Assembly: GCA_001683735.1 (NCBI GenBank)
Contig: LUGG01000015.1
Coordinates: forward strand, 248,001 to 312,000
Origin: Grifola frondosa
Taxonomy: Eukaryota > Basidiomycota > Agaricomycetes > Polyporales > Grifolaceae
DNA: 64,000 nucleotides
Direction: 5' to 3'
The position numbers were made by a program, and so were the translations under genes. The notes beneath the pieces are model-generated. The model was not told where the DNA came from. It did no database searches and saw nothing but the letters and a program-made list of their open reading frames with translations. Each line of letters begins with the position of its first letter. Position 1 is the first letter of the stretch. Shown here one piece after another: positions 63,264 through 64,000 of this stretch.

Positions 63264-64000
63264 TCAGGTCCCTACAATTCCACTTTCTTGTAATTTCTCT
63301 AGCTCTGCCTCTGAGAGCCCCAGTTCTCCAAGCAATACCTCACGATTATGTTGGCCCAGCTCCGGACCCGCCCAACGTGTCTTCGGGTCGCATCCTTCCA
63401 GTACCGGCACCACTTTCGGCATCTTGACGTTCCATCCTCCATCCTTCTTGCCGACCCATACATCTTCCACGATACCTCTTGCCTTCGTCTGAGGACACTC
63501 GATGACTTCTTTCACACTCAAAACCCGGCCCGTAGGGACGCCGACTGCCTGCAACACTTCCTCAACTTCCGCCGCGGTCCGTTCTTGAGTCCAAGCAGAG
63601 ATCGCTTCTTCAATTTCTGTCTGGCGTGCGACTCGATGTTGATTTTGAGCATACTCGGGCCCGGTCAAGTCGGGTCGGCCGATGGCATTCATAAGCCGAT
63701 TGTACATGGAATCGGCATTCGCACCGATGACGACGTAGGAGGGGATGCCTGGAGAGGTCGAAGACGGTCGGCAAGGGTATGCGTTGGTAGGCACGATACC
63801 GGTTATAGAGGAGCCTGAAGGACCACGAATCTGTCGTATCGCTGCGATCAGTGCGCAGCAGAAACCTCAGCGATGTCCGCACCTTCTCCTTGCGATCATA
63901 CTCAGGAATTATACCCTCCATTAGATTGATCATGCTAGAATATTCGTAAGATAACAGCGATAGGAACCACTCAATTTCACACGTTGGCGTACCTTTCAAA
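63264..64000 (-). CDS. Class III CoA-transferase (CaiB/BaiF, SUGCT-like), partial
   Basis: C-terminal part of a family III CoA-transferase; the 5' end lies beyond the window. Visible blocks: the exon up to about 63891 (MINLMEGIIPEYDRKEK), an intron of 52 nt, IRGPSGSSITGIVPTNAYPC, YVVIGANADSMYNRLMNAIGRPDL, the AEVEEVLQAVGVPTGRVLSVKEVI segment and the WAGPELGQHNREVL motif near the C-terminus. The stop is at 63264. The closest match in style is succinyl-CoA:glutarate CoA-transferase, a mitochondrial enzyme. The catalytic Asp is outside the window. Confidence 0.85.

Overview
The window reads as nuclear DNA of a mushroom-forming basidiomycete (Agaricomycetes). Genes are split by many GT-AG introns of about 45-75 nt. 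The transposon families (Plavaka, a Helitron with a C-terminal cysteine-peptidase-like domain) and several gene families (DUF6532, DUF6533, a large basidiomycete kinase-like family) are typical of that group. Conserved single-copy eukaryotic genes anchor it: Cdh1/Fzr1, Spt7, a penta-EF-hand protein, Pff1, Pmr1.

Layout. 57-6046: tRNA-Ala, cdh1 (-), spt7 (+). 6661-17792: an accessory block in which a 7.2 kb Plavaka-type element (about 8894-16047, carrying a transposase, a DUF6532 gene and a 150-residue ORF) lies between two outward-facing basidiomycete genes of unknown function. 18560-19480: a peroxidase-family-2-like gene with one exon duplicated in tandem. 20131-20829: a weak hypothetical. 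22699-29900: a very AT-rich Helitron on the minus strand (Rep, Pif1-like helicase, USP-like peptidase). 30447-33689: a penta-EF-hand gene, a second tRNA-Ala and a hypothetical. 34513-42598: two tandem copies of a divergent gene pair, each pair being a kinase-like gene (-) and a small helical membrane-type protein (+). 43112-64000: MYND-finger protein, hypothetical, Pff1 vacuolar protease, lactonase with decayed downstream repeats, a broken DUF6533 gene, a C45/AAT-like acyltransferase, Pmr1 Ca2+/Mn2+ ATPase, and the C-terminal part of a class III CoA-transferase running off the right edge.

The strongest candidate for something undescribed is the duplicated kinase/HeLo-like divergent pair. Its layout suggests a signalling or cell-death module, but that function is inference. 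Second is the exon duplication at 18837-19335: two 216-nt phase-0 exons, each with its own splice sites.

A technical pattern crosses the whole window. Unrelated genes (spt7, MYND, pff1, lactonase, C45, Helitron, DUF6532) break frame by exactly one base, mostly at short homopolymers. This looks more like residual homopolymer error in the assembly than independent decay, so many 'broken' genes here are probably intact. All gene models were made by eye from translations and splice-site consensus; no search was run.
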